From: Hormiphora californensis
Taxonomy: Eukaryota > Ctenophora > Tentaculata > Cydippida > Pleurobrachiidae
NCBI GenBank assembly: GCA_020137815.1
Contig: CM035360.1
Coordinates: 4,141,558-4,205,557, forward strand
DNA length: 64,000 nucleotides
Direction: 5' to 3'
The position numbers and the translations under genes are program-made. Shown one piece after another: positions 36,064-49,565 of this stretch. Positions within the stretch are counted from its first letter, which is position 1. The number at the start of each line of letters is the position of its first letter. The notes under the pieces are model-generated. The model saw only the letters and a list, made by a program, of their open reading frames with translations. It had not been told where the DNA came from and made no database searches.

Positions 36064-39000
36064 CTACACAGAAGCAGTTTTCAGTTCGAAAGTTAAAGTA
36101 TCAGGCGTATCATCAGAGAAGTTCGAGTTGACGATTACATCCCCCTGATGATGCTCTCTTATCTTATTACCTTCTAACTCCTCGTCATAAAAAACATCGG
36201 CAATTTCAGAGTCTGGCTCGGAATGAAAGCTGGTTTTGCTAAGGTCTGTTGCTGACCGGGAGGACTCGTCACCATCATCATGCTCCTCCGGAAGGGGTGC
36301 ATCCTCTTTTTTGTGTGATATAAAGAGTTCTAATTTCACTTTCGTGCCACCATTGGACACCTTCCTGGAGGTGAGGGTGGTACGATTGTTGACACTCAGC
36401 ATAGAGCTCGCCCGGCTGCTCGGAGCTCCTACTCTGCAACTAGGGTTCCCTATAAAACTAGTATCGAAATACTGACTTCCCTCACTTCGGAGGGTACTGC
36501 CACCCGTGAAAGCGGATAACTTGCTTGAGATATGGTCCTTTTCAGAGGTAGCGTCTCTGTTATAGCGTTTTAGTATCACAAGTTTGGGGGCTATGATGGT
36601 GCACCAGAAGGACAGGATGATGATATAGATCATGATAGCTCGGAGTACGGATTTAATCTTCGGTGGGGAGAGTTCGTAGCCTGTCATGAACATGGCCGCT
36701 GAGCTCAGTGATATGAGGGTAGATGCGAATATACTGGTAGTCTCCCTGAAGTTGTGCGGGAATCTCCTCATTATGAAGGCGAAGTAGAGGGCTATGATGA
36801 AGAATGTGCATGGTAGGAAGAGGGGTAGAATGGAGAGAATGGTGTTTGTGGTACACATGTAGTACAGTTCATCGTGTTTTTCTTCCTGGTACCGTTTGAA
36901 GGTCCACCCCTCGTACATTAGCACCACAATTAGAGACAGAATCCCATTCACCAGGAATATCGAGATGTTCACCACCATTTGGCCTCGGCGGGTGCAAAAC
37001 GCCCCAAATTTGGGCTTCCTGAAGTTGTTTGCCGCAGTGAAGATAGTATAGATCTTTAGGGCTCTCATACCCAGACTGGAGGTGACCAGGGTCAGGGCCA
37101 TAATGCTAAAGAGAAACTCACACCTACACATTAGGGCGGACGGTTTCATGAGGGTGAAGGTGACTCCGACAGTGCCGAACAGCAGCCCAAAAAGGAACGT
37201 AACAAGGAATACCGGATCGGCTGCTTTTATAACCGGTCTCTCGCTCAACTTGATACAAATACTCCCAGAGAATATAATAATGATGGCATTGAAAACATTC
37301 CCTATAAGTCCAGCGATCACATACGGATCTGTAATCATGAGATACTCCTCCTCCACCGGTTCGCATTCTGTCCTCTCCAAATTACTCAGTTTCTCTGCTT
37401 CACATTCTGTGCAGGTATTAGAGTTGGTTGAGTTGTTAACCCAGTTCATGGGACACTCATGACACTCCCAGAAACAATTCAAATTGGAATCCAGGAAGAA
37501 CCTGTTGTACCCAGGGATGCAATCAGGTGACCAACTGATGGCAGACTCTGGTGCTTGGAATGGTGGGGGAATGTCCTTTTCTGTAAAGTCACTGAAGAGA
37601 TAGGAGACATACCCCGCTGTATAGGTAAAGAAGTTGCTCCCGACCACACTGTACATCAAGATCTCGTAACCACGAGAGTAGGCCCGGTCTGTGAACCTGA
37701 TCTGGTAGTTCGTCCCATCATATTCTTCGCTCACACCGTACCGGTTAATCTTCTCCACGACAGCGTCCCGAAGCTCCATGATACACGTCCAGCCTTCATC
37801 TGGGGTCCATGCCAGTGCGTTCCGGACCCCCTCAGCGAGGGATATGGTAGAGGCTGTGACGTAGCCTACCCAGCTGGTTACAGTGGATGTCGTGGGCCTG
37901 TTGCTCTTTGCATCCATCCACCTGAGAGATATATCTGGTTAGGTGTCTCCATGGGGAGATGGGATATCTTGTTAGGTGTCTCCAATGGGGTACACAGTAC
38001 ACACTGTGTAGTGTGTGTACACATGGGGTACTGGGGTACTACCGGGAGATATATCTGGTTAGGTGTCTCCATGGGGAGATGTGATATATCTGGCTAGGTG
38101 TCTCCATGGGGAGATGGGATATCTGGTTAGGTGTCTCCATGATGGGGTACACACTGTGTACACATGGGGTACAAATGTACAATACACGTGCAATCAGCAG
38201 AAAACGAGCAGCGCACGCCCCCTTTACCTATTAGATCCCCATTTTACATAAATAATCCTTCAATTAGTAGAGCCCCCAAATTTGCCCAGCCAAATAAATA
38301 ACCAACACGAAACGGACAGTATGAAACCTTGCTATATGTTTCTACTATCGAGAAAGAGGAAGAGAGAGAGGAATTATACATGCACTAACATGAACAGGGA
38401 GCTACAAAGAACATGCAGAGAGAGAAGCACTTACAGATCAACTAAAGCTTCGCTTAGAACTCCCCTTAACTTAGTTTCATTATGAAGGACATCATTGAAC
38501 TCAGTTGATTCCACATTCAGGAAGTCACTGTGAAAGAATATAAAGGTGTTGTTTGCCGTACTGTTCTCATTTATCTTCTCCAAGTAATCAACGATATATC
38601 GGTCTCGGCCGTTGCTGAAGCCAAATATGAACGTCTTGCCCGTCCATTTCCTTTCGTTTATTGCCTCGTTTATAAAGTTTATGCCAGAATTCTTATTGTT
38701 GAAGAGGAGAAGATGAACCTTGGCTTCAGGAGCTGAAACGATGGTGATGTTGATTCTACTTATCGAACTGTTTTTAGTGTGCATTGATCCACTTATGTAT
38801 CTTGTTTAAAGGAGCAGAGGGAAAATAAATTGTGCCTCTTACCACTGTCCTCGGTGTAGATTTCGTCGAATAGTTGTGTTATGTTGTCGTTTACTTTGCT
38901 GGTGGTGGCATACTCAAATATTCTGCCACAACCGACTGTCTGCAAACACGCGGGAGGTGAATAAAAAGTACATAAAACACAAACAAACCCACTCTAAGAA

Positions 39001-40478
39001 CCTATCAGAGCTGTGTTGGCCTGACATCTAAGATTACAAGAGAACGGGGTACCTGAGATACTCCACCTAGATGGATCGGAATATATCGAAATACACATGA
39101 CGTGTTCAATAACATTTACCTCGACGTATTCACTATAAACAGCCTTTGCCATTAACTCTGAGTAGGGATGGTACCACGTGTCAATGAACCTGTACCCCTG
39201 GACTTTCAGGAAGTTTACCATCGCCTGCGCCTCATTTTCCTCAGTATCAATCATAGAGAACATGGTGGGGAACTGGCTCTGGAGAGAGATTAGAAAATGG
39301 TGAGGAACTGGAGAGAGATGTGGGTTAGAACGTGGTGAGGAACTGACTCTGGAGAGAGATGTGGGCTAGAACAATAGAACATAGTGGGGAACTGGATGTG
39401 GGTTGATGTGGGTTGATGTATATTATGGAAGGAAAGAAAGAGAAGGTCTATTTTTAAATCAAGAAAAAATGGGATGATTGTTTTTATGTTGCTTTTAATT
39501 TTATTCGATAAATTATTCAACAATCAGTAAATTATAAAAGCTAAAGTCCTAATAAGAGATAAATTGTTTGTAGCCTACAGACTGTACATATTCTTGAGCC
39601 GCCTGACACTTTGATTATAAACAATTCAAAGAGAGGTACAGTCGGACCCCGATTTACCGGAACCCCGATTTACCGGGAGGATAAATTTCCCCTGATCTAG
39701 AAAATTAACGGTATTTGACCCCGATATACCGGGCACCCCGATTTACCGGGCAAATCCCTTTCCCCCGAGCATCCCGGTGAATCGGGGTCCGACTGTATCC
39801 GGAATAAGAGTGCTGACTTGCTCAACGGCCCGAATGACGACGCATACTCGCTGCCTAGCCTCCCCGATTTGGGTTTTAACACAAAACATTAGGTCTGTAC
39901 TTGATGCGATGTGAGCCACACAGATCGGTACTAACCTCATCTAATAGATCATCGTCTGCGTAGATGTAGGTGAAGGTCGGGAGATGAACAGAAGTTGGGT
40001 TTCCGGCCGCTGCCTCTACGAATATCTTCTTGCCCGGACCCAGGACACCCAGAACAGACTCGTCACTAGAGACAAGGCTGCCTATCTGCCGAGCTAGGGG
40101 TATATCCGAACATCTGTGGAAGAGAAGACAGTTGATAAATTGGTATGAGATAATATATCTAGTTTTGAAGGAATTCTTGGCCGCTCACAATTAGGCTCCT
40201 AGAAAAACCATTATTTTTACCATGACTGTGAATCCTAAATCGAATCAATGAGATCGTTAGAAGCAGTACTGCTCATCGAATCAACGAGATCGTTAGAACT
40301 TTGAAAATAGTACTGCATGACTTACAGAGAGTAAACCTTGTAGCCCAACGTTAAGCCGCCAGGTAGTGCAGTGTTCTGTTCAAGATAGAGCGCAAAGGCA
40401 ACCATCCTCTGGTACTCCCAATACCCATCAGTGTTCCCGGCGTATCCATCTCCTGTGAGGTGAGATTGTTACTTTAAC

Positions 40479-40533
<55 letters not shown>

Positions 40534-41078
40534 AGAGAGAGAGATAGAGAGAGAGAGAACGACTCTGAAAGTTTAGATCGTACAACGAATAGTACGTAAG
40601 GTTGGTAACACAGATACCCTTACAACTCCCACGTGAAGCGCGGCAAAACAACTCGAGTGAGGTGACTGAGCCACGATCACGTAAGGGTATGACGATAGTA
40701 ACTAGGGATAAAATGTTAAATGTGAACCTGTATGCTGACAAATTGTTGTTGTTACATTATCCTCTCCTGTCACATCCACAAGTGATCCGAGGTTGAATAT
40801 TCCTGCTATGTAGTAATCACCTGTGTGTGTGTGTGGCAAACAAATGTGACATTGAATTTATAAAACGGGGTACTGATCATGATTTGAATATATCAGGGCT
40901 TAAAATTTATATATCCAAACATGAAGTTGAATAGTTAGTTATCTCTATTAGAGTTTGGGCTTGTTTTATTACCTTCTAACTGAAGAATTGGGGCCAGGAG
41001 GCTTTCATCGGGACATGAAAATGCAGTAGAGGAGTGGGTGAAGGTATGTAGAAGAAGTATTACCAGTAACGTAAACAT
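36064..41078 (-). CDS. Class C GPCR, metabotropic-glutamate-like (8 exons)
   Basis: Plasma-membrane receptor for a small ligand. Exons on the minus strand: 41078-40973, 40820-40728, 40452-40326, 40113-39936, 39278-39120, 38939-38843, about 38767-38435, 37921-36064. Exon 1 encodes a signal peptide (MFTLLVILLLHTFTHSSTAF). Exons 2-7 and the start of 8 form the Venus flytrap (YYIAGIFNLGSL, LGVLGPGKK, FFTYTAGYVSYLF). A Cys-rich linker follows (CFWECHECPMNW, CTECEAEKL), then seven membrane segments, ICIKLSERPVIKAA in loop 1 and TIIAPKLVILKRY in TM7, the class C xPKxxx motif. The tail is Ser/Thr- and acid-rich. All junctions are in phase except 38843 to 38767, where no AG gives the right phase: one base is extra or missing, or an unusual splice site is used. 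I saw no residues that decide the ligand. Confidence 0.88.
37922..38180. repeat. Minisatellite in class C GPCR intron
   Basis: At least five imperfect copies of a unit containing GGTTAGGTGTCTCCATGGGG and GAGATATATCT, with inserted TGGGGTACACACTGTGTA palindromes. It begins at the acceptor of the 7TM exon. Confidence 0.85.
39639..39795. mobile_element. Short pogo-like element (157 bp)
   Basis: CAGTCGGACCCCGATTTACC and its complement between TA dinucleotides, with internal repeats of CCCCGATTTACCGGG. Lies in a class C GPCR intron. Confidence 0.85.
40480..40557. repeat. (GA)n microsatellite
   Basis: GA run in the intron between class C GPCR exons 2 and 3; on the coding strand it is a CT tract. 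Confidence 0.95.
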
Positions 41079-42434
41079 GGGGAGCTATAGAGGGAATTTG
41101 AAAGTGGTTAATGAAGTATTAGGAACCCGTTAATTGTTCATCTTATTTCAGTGGCTAGTATTAATTAAGTAAGAGTTCTCCTTGTGAATTACTTATTCAA
41201 TAAGTGGCAGCGTAGTATCAAATCGCGTGTCGAGAATTACACTGTCCAAAAGCAGCGTTTGTGACTATCATATGACTTGACAATACGCTTCATAGTAAAT
41301 CGAATAATCAAACCTAAAGTCTAAAGGATTTGTTCTGCTGCAGGAAGGAAATTCATGACAAACAATGTCTCTGTAGTTTTAAACTTTTCAACACAACTTA
41401 TAAAATAATTATTTTAGCATCTAAGATGCTTTTTAAAATTCAATGTGTTTTCTTTTGTTGCCGCATGCAAATTTCACATTAAAAATAGGCTATCTAGGCC
41501 GCAAAAAGCATTGACCTCTCAAGGCTAATTCGGAAAATAGTGCAATGTCTTGGTGATGCGCGGCTAGTGTAGGGGTGGCCGCGTCACCAATGCAATGTCC
41601 AAAAAATTGAAAAAGAGAAAATTTAATAAAATAAATATTTCGAATTCTGTCCTGACGCCAAATTGAAAAATGCTTTTAGATACAAATTGCTAAAATGCTT
41701 TTAGACCTTAATGGCCATGGCCCAATATTGATATTATTTGCCATAAAACGTTTTTGAAAGCAAATTAAAAGGAGGATCTTGCTGGTACATTAACAATAAA
41801 TACACGTCCAAATAAAAGTGTGCTTCTACAAATAATTATCCCTTACCAGAGGTTTGAGCTCAGAGAATTCGCTTTATGTTGTACAGAAAATAAAAAATCT
41901 TTTTTTTTAAAACTTATTGACGCACTAAGGAAACATACTATGAACTGCCTTCAGCCTTGCTCGACCCTGTTTCCCGTGCCCCGGGTTAGAACATTATAAC
42001 AACTGTGCAGTGGGATGCAGAGTATGACCCAGTGCAAATATCGTCTGAAGCTGCTTAAAATTAGTTTGGAGCAAAAAAGGAAGCAAAAAGATGTGGCAGA
42101 TAAAATGAAATAGTTTGTGATTCATAAAAACCTTCAAAATAAGGTTGTTTTAGCCAAAAAGTTAGCTTTTGGAAACCGAGTATAGGTGCGTTCGCTTATC
42201 CCAAAAAAAATATTTTGGTTTCCCCGGATGAAATGGAGAGTTGCATCGAATAGACAAAAAGATAACAAGATCGAACTGATACAAAGATTGTAACGATTAT
42301 AATCGTGATCTATAAAAATATTTAATCGATTAAATCTTTTTTCTGTCAGAGTATTCGCTTGAACTGCGGCATGGCAGATATAGATCACGACACGGTACCA
42401 ACTGCCAGTACGACACTTAAAATTATACAGATTA
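41079..42434. other. Upstream of class C GPCR, no gene recognised
   Basis: AT-rich sequence that should contain the receptor promoter. No clear TATA box was assigned. Frames are short and featureless. Confidence 0.5.
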
Positions 42435-42606
42435 CAGTCGGACCCCGATTTACCGGGATGCTCAGGGGAAAGGGTTTTGCCCGGTAAATCGGGGTGCCCG
42501 GTATATCGGGGTGAAATACCGTTATTTTCCCCTATCGGGGGAATTTTATCCTCCCGGCAAATCGGGGTTCCGGTAAATCGGGGCCCGGTAAATCAGGGTA
42601 CGACTG
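42435..42606. mobile_element. Short pogo-like element (172 bp)
   Basis: Ends CAGTCGGACCCCGATTTACC and GGGTACGACTG with TA on each side. The interior repeats CGGTAAATCGGGG five times in both orientations. Confidence 0.82.
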
Positions 42607-45151
42607 TATACATATGTAGTTAGTGCATTATTATTTATTTCTTAGAACTGACTATCATTTATATTGGTTATTCAGCTATTGCAACATGGCGAACAAAATA
42701 ACGAGTCTATCGGCCGCCTAGATAGTATTATCAATAAATATTATTCAAATATTATCAAAGGATGCTGCGTCAGTGCGTCGCCCATTATATATAACTACGG
42801 TGTATATCCCTCTTTACACATGACTCCTTCTCTACAATAGTGGGTGCAGTGCTCGATGAGGGAGCACACAGGCGTGGAAAGCATGAAAGAGCGTCAATAT
42901 ACCGTATGATAATTATACACCGTGTTTACTGTTTACAGGATACCCAAAGTATAAAATGGATTATGGGCGAAATTCCAAAACCCAAGAGAAGTGAACTTGA
43001 AGCTGCAATCGTTTGGAGGGTCCTGACTACAATTCTAAGTTCTAACTTATTGCTATAATTGTCATACATACAGGAGAACGGACACCTCACATATTGCATT
43101 CATAACCTGCTCTTTACTTTTATAAATAGCCCGTAATATATTATGTATTTATGATGATCCTATAGGCTATATATCGTGCTGCAAGACACGGCCAAGCGAC
43201 TGCACGTGTTACAGGTACTACAGGTACTCATGGCCTGCCAAGGGATTGAACAAAAAAACTCATGGCATCGTTCCTTTAAATAAGACGGAAGATGTAGGAA
43301 CACATTATGTTCATGAAGCGAAAATACATGGTTCTAGAGTTGGAGTTTTATACTATTGACTAGACTTATTTTCCCTGCAATCCTTTCTGTATTGCTGATA
43401 AATAATACGTAATTACTAATGACTAGGGTAATTTAATGATGCTCTAGCTGATTGACTACTAACTATAAAAACCCTTCTCCCAGTAGTAGCATGAGAGTCT
43501 TGCCCGATCAGTCGCTTGTCAAAGACTTGGGTATATTATTGTCTAGTTTAGAATCTACCCACCACTATCTATTATGAACGGTATTTTACTACTTGAAGAA
43601 TGGGGATAATCAGGAGTTATTGAAGAATGGGGATAATCGCAGGAGTTATAGTAGACTCTTTGTTCAGTAACTCCTAGCTAGACTATAGCTCTACCAACAA
43701 GCAAGATGAGATCTCGGTGTGAGGCAGATGATCGAGCAAGGCACTGGCAAGTTATCGAGTGATATATCAGATAAGTTATAACCCTTAGTTTAAACCCTTA
43801 TGTTTTAATTTGCTATAAGTTTACTTTCTTCGTCAGGTTCCCCCTGCGGATAAGCCCTACACACAATAGGATAAATTATATAGACCACTAACAATAATTA
43901 AAGAAAAGAAAATTTAGCAATTGATCTACCGAACTCTCACAGATGCAGAGAGTGCTCGTTTATATGAAATAAAATGGCGGTAAGCGGGAAAACGGACGGT
44001 TTACGATTTTCAAGTTCGGTTCGGTTTATGAAGGCCAAAAAAAATTATTGGTTCGGCTTATGGAATATGGAGGTCAATTTTTTCCGGTTCGGTTACTCGG
44101 TTAGGTCTATTATTGCTGAAAAACAGTTCGGTTCGGTTCGGATAAACCACCCGTTTCCTAGGTGGGCCACGCAATTTAGCAGTAACAGAAATAATTAATG
44201 TCAGATGTATATTTACAGAATTTGCCAGTTTAATTGTCACCTCAAAATGCTCCGTGTAGTACATACAAATAATTATCATACACGTGCTATGCATAATTAC
44301 CATATGTAATACAGACGCACGTGTTAACATATATGATCAATATTTAAAGTGCCACAGGGTATTGATCTCTTTTTCTCTTAGATTAATTTCTCTGAAAGAG
44401 AAAGAGAAAAAGAGACAGAGAACCGGCTAACTTTAAGAGAAGTGAAAGAGAAATTTACTGAGAGAGAGGGCTCTTCCAGCGAAAAATGGCTCTTCCAGCG
44501 AAGGATGAGAAGGATGGGCGCGTTAATGGCTATAAATGGGCCCATTTTTACCAGAAATGGTCGCACGACCTTTACTAGGGCTAGGGAAAGAAAGGACAAG
44601 TTTCCCCAAATCGTGTCTCATATCGTCTATCACTCCTAATTCCCCGAATCATGTATCGTATCCGACCTGCCCAAATGAATATTGAATATATATTTCTGGG
44701 CGTATATCCCTTTACTTTAGTGCCTCTGAGAACAAGAAACAACCCATTCAAAATATATGTTAGATTTTATCTAGGGATAATAGAAAATACACCACGTGAC
44801 ATGGGAGAGAGCTTGAAAGCATAAATGGCCATGGCCTATAATAATGGTCCACACTTTAATAAAGTGAGCACTTAGGACGATTTCTTATGAAAAAGTTGTC
44901 TGCTAGAGTTTTCCCTCAGCCCTCACTATTGAATCAGATCAATGAAGACAGAGTATGCCACTTGTTCATTGTATAATAGGGGTTCAAAATAATTACATGA
45001 ATCATTTTACATTGTGTTCATAAGATGTTCAACTATGAGTTTATGAAGTTTCAGCCAAAATCATCCAGCCGCTAAGGATCGCAAGCGGTTTTTGTAAAAT
45101 AGTGGAAAATTGTAAAAAATTGTAAAAAATTTATGAAAATTGATAAAATTA
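42607..45151. other. Intergenic, no gene recognised
   Basis: Contains a short direct repeat of GAAGAATGGGGATAATC (about 43597 and 43622) and several GGTTCGGTT motifs at 44015-44140. A segment around 45022-45130 (AAGTTTCAGCCAAAA, GGAAAATTGTAAAAAATTGT) recurs at 46855-46950. A 73-codon frame at 42840 has no recognisable features. Confidence 0.5.
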
Positions 45152-45776
45152 CTAAGCAAATTGTGTGACAGAGGTCACCTAGCAACTACACTTGCACGTG
45201 CAATTATTAGAGGGACCTGGAGATCTCTCTTCCGGTTGCAGTTGGGTACCAAGAGGAAATTCAATTCTGCACGTGCATTCTTTTACTTCTGTCCTGATGT
45301 CTAGCTCTTCCACCCCAAGCGCTATTCGGCAACGGTTATATGGGTCCAGAAGATCTGCTGCTGTCAGAGAGCAGGCTAGAGAATATGACAGATTACGCCA
45401 ACGTGTTCAAGCGAGCCAATCAACGGCTACTGATTACTCCAGTCGAATATAGAAATCTCCGAATCGGCTACATAGCGGCCAAGTTTTCACGTGATGAGTT
45501 TCTGGAACAGCACTGCACCTTCGTGACATTGATCTCTTAAATTCGGACCTTGACATTGTCAGGAAGCCCAGAGCGTACTTGGTTACGAAGTCACCCCTAT
45601 TATTGCATATGTGAGCTAGCGCAGAGGGGGAATTTCATTACCAAAGAGCGTACAACAACATGAGTAGGGAGAAAGTGAGAGATAGGCTAGGAACGGATGG
45701 TGCAGGTGATGTCAGCGTTCCCTAATCCAGCTACCATTTCCCCGAAATTCGCCCGTAGGGCGAACGGGCCTACTAG
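45152..45776 (+). mobile_element. Element family H, copy 2, carrying an inserted M9 element
   Basis: Same element as 29928-30513 in the opposite orientation, ending in the same hairpin and CTAG followed by T. TTGATAAAATTA occurs directly on both sides (45140-45151 and 45777-45788), so this copy seems to have a 9-12-bp target duplication, which Helitrons do not make. It has the 86-codon version of the conserved frame (45192-45452). It is interrupted at 45579-45644 by an M9 element that copy 1 lacks. Confidence 0.75.
45579..45644. mobile_element. Miniature element family M9, 66 bp, nested in family H copy 2
   Basis: TTGGTTACGAAGTCACCCC to GGGGGAATTTCATTACCAA, flanked by exact AGAGCGTAC (45570-45578 and 45645-45653). 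The homologous position in family H copy 1 (about 30057-30065) has a single AGAGCGTAC (inverted) and no insert. Confidence 0.92.
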
Positions 45777-45939
45777 TTGATAAAATTAAATTGTTAAAAA
45801 TTGTGGTAACTATACCCTCAACATTTGCAGGACTATCTCTTGCCCTAGCACCGAAAATTGGCCTCCAGGACACCCCCAATAGCCGGGTCAAAGTGATTTA
45901 TAAGCGTAACTTAAAGTTTATAAAACAATATTCCGAATA

Positions 45940-46804
45940 CAGTCGGACCCCGATTTAACGGCCCCCGATTTAGCGGCACCCCGATTTAACGGCAGGATAA
46001 ATTTCCCCCAAAAATTTTTTGAAATTTTTTTTGAAAATTTTTCAAAAATTTTCAAAGGTGTAACCACGTCCGAATCGTGTTTCGAATCGGTGCACCTTAT
46101 TGCATTTCTTGCCGGTAATTAGACGGTTCGAAACGAACATATATGTGATCCCCATGAGGCCCATCGAGTCGCAATTTTGACGCTTGTTAAACTGGCCCCA
46201 TGGGGATCACGTATCGGTTAGTTTCGAACCGTCTAATTAGCGACAGGACGTGCGATCAGATGCACTGATTCGAAACACGATTCGGACGTGGTTTATATAC
46301 CTTTGAAAAATTTTCATTACTTTTTTTTGCAAAATTCTAAAGAATGATTGTCAATGCTTTGATCGGTGCTCCCCATGAATTTTCAGAGGAAAATATATTT
46401 TGAAATTCGAATTCTCCCTCACCCCGCTTAAAGTGCCAAGATTCGGCATGGTATCACGTATCGGTTCGTTTCGAACCGTCTAATTAGCAGCAAGACATGC
46501 GATAAGATGCACTGATTCGATAAACGATTCGGACGTGGTTGATATGTAGTATGTACCTTAGAAAATTTTATAACTTTTTTGAAATTGAAAAAAAATTATT
46601 TTCTTTTTCCAATCAGAAAATAGAAATGATCATGTAATCAATACATGGACATTGAATTTAACACTTAGAGGTATTTTAGTAGAGCATTTTGGACAAAAAT
46701 AGGGTTTTATGGGCCAAATATGCTCTACCCCGATTTAACGGACACCCCGATTTAACGGACAAAACCCTTTCCCCCGAGGGTGCCGTTAAATCGGGGTCCG
46801 ACTG
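45940..46804. mobile_element. pogo/Tigger-like non-autonomous element, copy 2 (865 bp)
   Basis: Same termini and interior as 25777-26577, with TA at both ends, plus small indels. The two copies are alike over their whole length, indicating recent mobility. Confidence 0.87.
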
Positions 46805-47639
46805 TATTTACTAAAATCACCTTGTAGGGTGTTTATTTAGTGTTCAACTACGAGTACGAGTATATGAAGTTTCAGCCAAAACCATCGAGCCGTTTTGCTG
46901 CAGGAAGGGTTTTTGTGAATTGTGGAAAATTGTAAAAAATTGTAAAATATTTTGGTAAATAGATGTCACGATGGTAAATAGATGTCACGATTCGACAGCT
47001 GCAGGTCTAGCCATGGTTCTATTAACGGAAATTGGCCCAGAGGACATCTCCATGGACTTGGACAATGATTCATTTGCCCATCTTGAAATTTTTGAAATAG
47101 CAACCCCATTAAATGTATAATAGTACATATACATTAAATGTATAATAGTATACATTTTCAACGGTTACTGGTCAAAACCATAAATAATTCAACCAAAAAA
47201 TGATAAAACACTCAAAAAGTGATACAGGCATGTACAGGAATGTTAGATCAGGTGGACGTCTCAATTGTGGGATTTGAAGATTGCGCTTTCTTGAGGCATA
47301 GGTCGTTGGTCCTTCCCCATGTTACCACGTCTTAAGGCTGACATCAACATTAAGGTTGATGCAGCAGAGGGAAATACCTTGTGTCTTGGCACCGTACAAG
47401 ATTTTGATTTGGTAGAGAAGTACCATTTCAATAAAGACCTTTCCAAACGATACAGTAACTTAGTACTCGTAGTCTGTAGTAAGATAAACTATTCTGTATT
47501 CGTTTCACCTTGGGCACAACAAGTAATCCCTTGTACGTAGCGTCTCCGAGGGGCTTGGTAGCTCCGCTGCCAACGTTTTACCGGACATGACAGATGATCT
47601 CTCTCTCTCTATATCCATCTATCTATCTCTCTCTCTCTC

Positions 47640-47730
<91 letters not shown>

Positions 47731-48807
47731 CTCTCTGTCTCATTCTGATTCTCTGATCTCTATTATTTACAATAATTGAGTTCTCGTTAAACTAACAGCT
47801 CAACAGTAATCACAATTTAAAGGTCTGTATTCTTATATAGACAAACCGGTCCTAATTTGTTGAGTAACAAGTCCTAATGGGGCAATTGCCTCCTAATGGA
47901 TTATACAGATCTGTAGAACGGTGCTTTCTGTTGAATGGCATCAAACGACCAAACGTGCCTCGCTCTTGATCTATAACTGTCATCATCATGCTACCCGGAA
48001 GAGGTTTTGTCAAAAACGAGACGAATGGTTCAACCTTGCTCGACCATCTCTCTAATTCAACTTCGCACAAAACAATATCAAGCAAAGAACTAAATCGTTT
48101 CCCAGCCCCTTCTTTCCGATTTCCCATGTCAATTGACCACTAGATTGCTATGGTGACTGATTCGGAAAATTCCGCTCTGAAATATTCACTGCTCTTGGGA
48201 AGAAAAACAGTTGTGTAATTTTGCTATGTACAAATAAGACGGAAAATGGAAATGTGACACCCTCCCACATACCGTTGATCGAACGAATCACATTCGAGGG
48301 ATCAGATCCGAAGACAAGCAAAAAGAGAAAATGGAATTAGATTTACAGCAATCGGAGAAAATAAAGGCTCGCATCGGTCTATATTATATAACAATATAGG
48401 CTAGCCAAGAAAGCAAAAGCTTCAAGTTGAACTAATCCACTTTGAAGTAGTCTAGATAGAAGTAGAAGTAGAGCTGAAAGATAAAGTAGTGAATACCATT
48501 ATAATTAGCACTCGAGCCGGGAGAGAGACAGAGACAGAGACAGAGACAGAGACAGAGACAGAGAGGAGAAGAAAGTAGTTGACCATAAAATTGTGATCGA
48601 TAAGATCGCTCTGTTTGCTAACTTATAGTACTTACATAGTAGTAAATTAAAATTATGTGTGCCGCTCGCTCCGCAGTCCGCTGCGCCTATGTCGGATCTG
48701 TTGTACCAAACAGTAGTTCAAATTCAGTAATCGTATATTCGTACGTCTGCTGTTTGATTTTTTTAATATATGATCTTAGTCCGAATACATTTTCCATTTT
48801 TCTTGAC
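46805..48807. other. Intergenic with microsatellites
   Basis: Holds a CTCT/CTAT run (47598-47734), (GAGACA)n at 48521-48560, a duplicated TAAATAGATGTCACGAT (46956 and 46974) and ATTAAATGTATAATAGTA twice near 47110-47150. A 91-codon minus-strand frame (48127-47852) begins MGNRKEGAG but is not recognised. Confidence 0.5.
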
Positions 48808-49565
48808 TAACGGGTGACAACTAAAAATTGTTACTAATTTAAAACAGCTGTATAATTTTTCCCTTTTGAGATACAGCTTCGGGCCAGTGATAGAACGATT
48901 TTTCAGACAATTTTGAATCAGAAAAACATAACGGCGATGACTAAAACGTTCATTCTCATAGCGATATCGGATCATTTCCTCTTGCCCCACCAAAGTATAT
49001 AGTCCGTGAAATCTACACGTTTTTCTAGCACCTCTAGCGCCTGTTCTAGTCGAAATACAGCTTCGGGACAGTGATAGAATGATTTTTCAGACAATTTTGA
49101 ACGAAATTAACTTTGCTTCAAACTTCATAAATCTCAATTCCTGATCAGAATCTTCTGTAACAAAGCGTAGTTTACAGGTAATTTGAGAAATCGCCATTTC
49201 GACATCTCTCGAAACATTAATGACCGTGGAAACCCAACTTCCTAATCAGCCAAAATCTTCAAACTTGGCAGTTATGTTGGTTATGGCATGAACAACCAGA
49301 CTTCCAATTATGAGAATTCTATCTCATCGGAAGGTCGTTTCTGATAACATAGAAATTTCAAATCTCCGTACTATATGCTTTGGTGGGGCAAGAGGAAATG
49401 ATCGGGTATCGCTATGAGAATGAACGTTTTAGTCATCGCCGTTATGTTATCATGATTCAAAATTGTCTGAAAAATCGTTCTATCACTGGCCCGGAGCTGA
49501 ATCTCAAAAGGGAAAAATTCTACAGCTGTTTTAAATTAGTAACAATTTTTAGTTGTCACCCGTTA
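48808..49565. mobile_element. Fold-back DNA element, family A, copy 2
   Basis: Same termini (TAACGGGTGACAACTAAAAA), arms and inner inverted pair as the copy at 1328-2095, but with a different subterminal segment (AATTTAAAACAGCTGTATAA in place of the CTCTAGCGCCGGC part). Confidence 0.87.
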
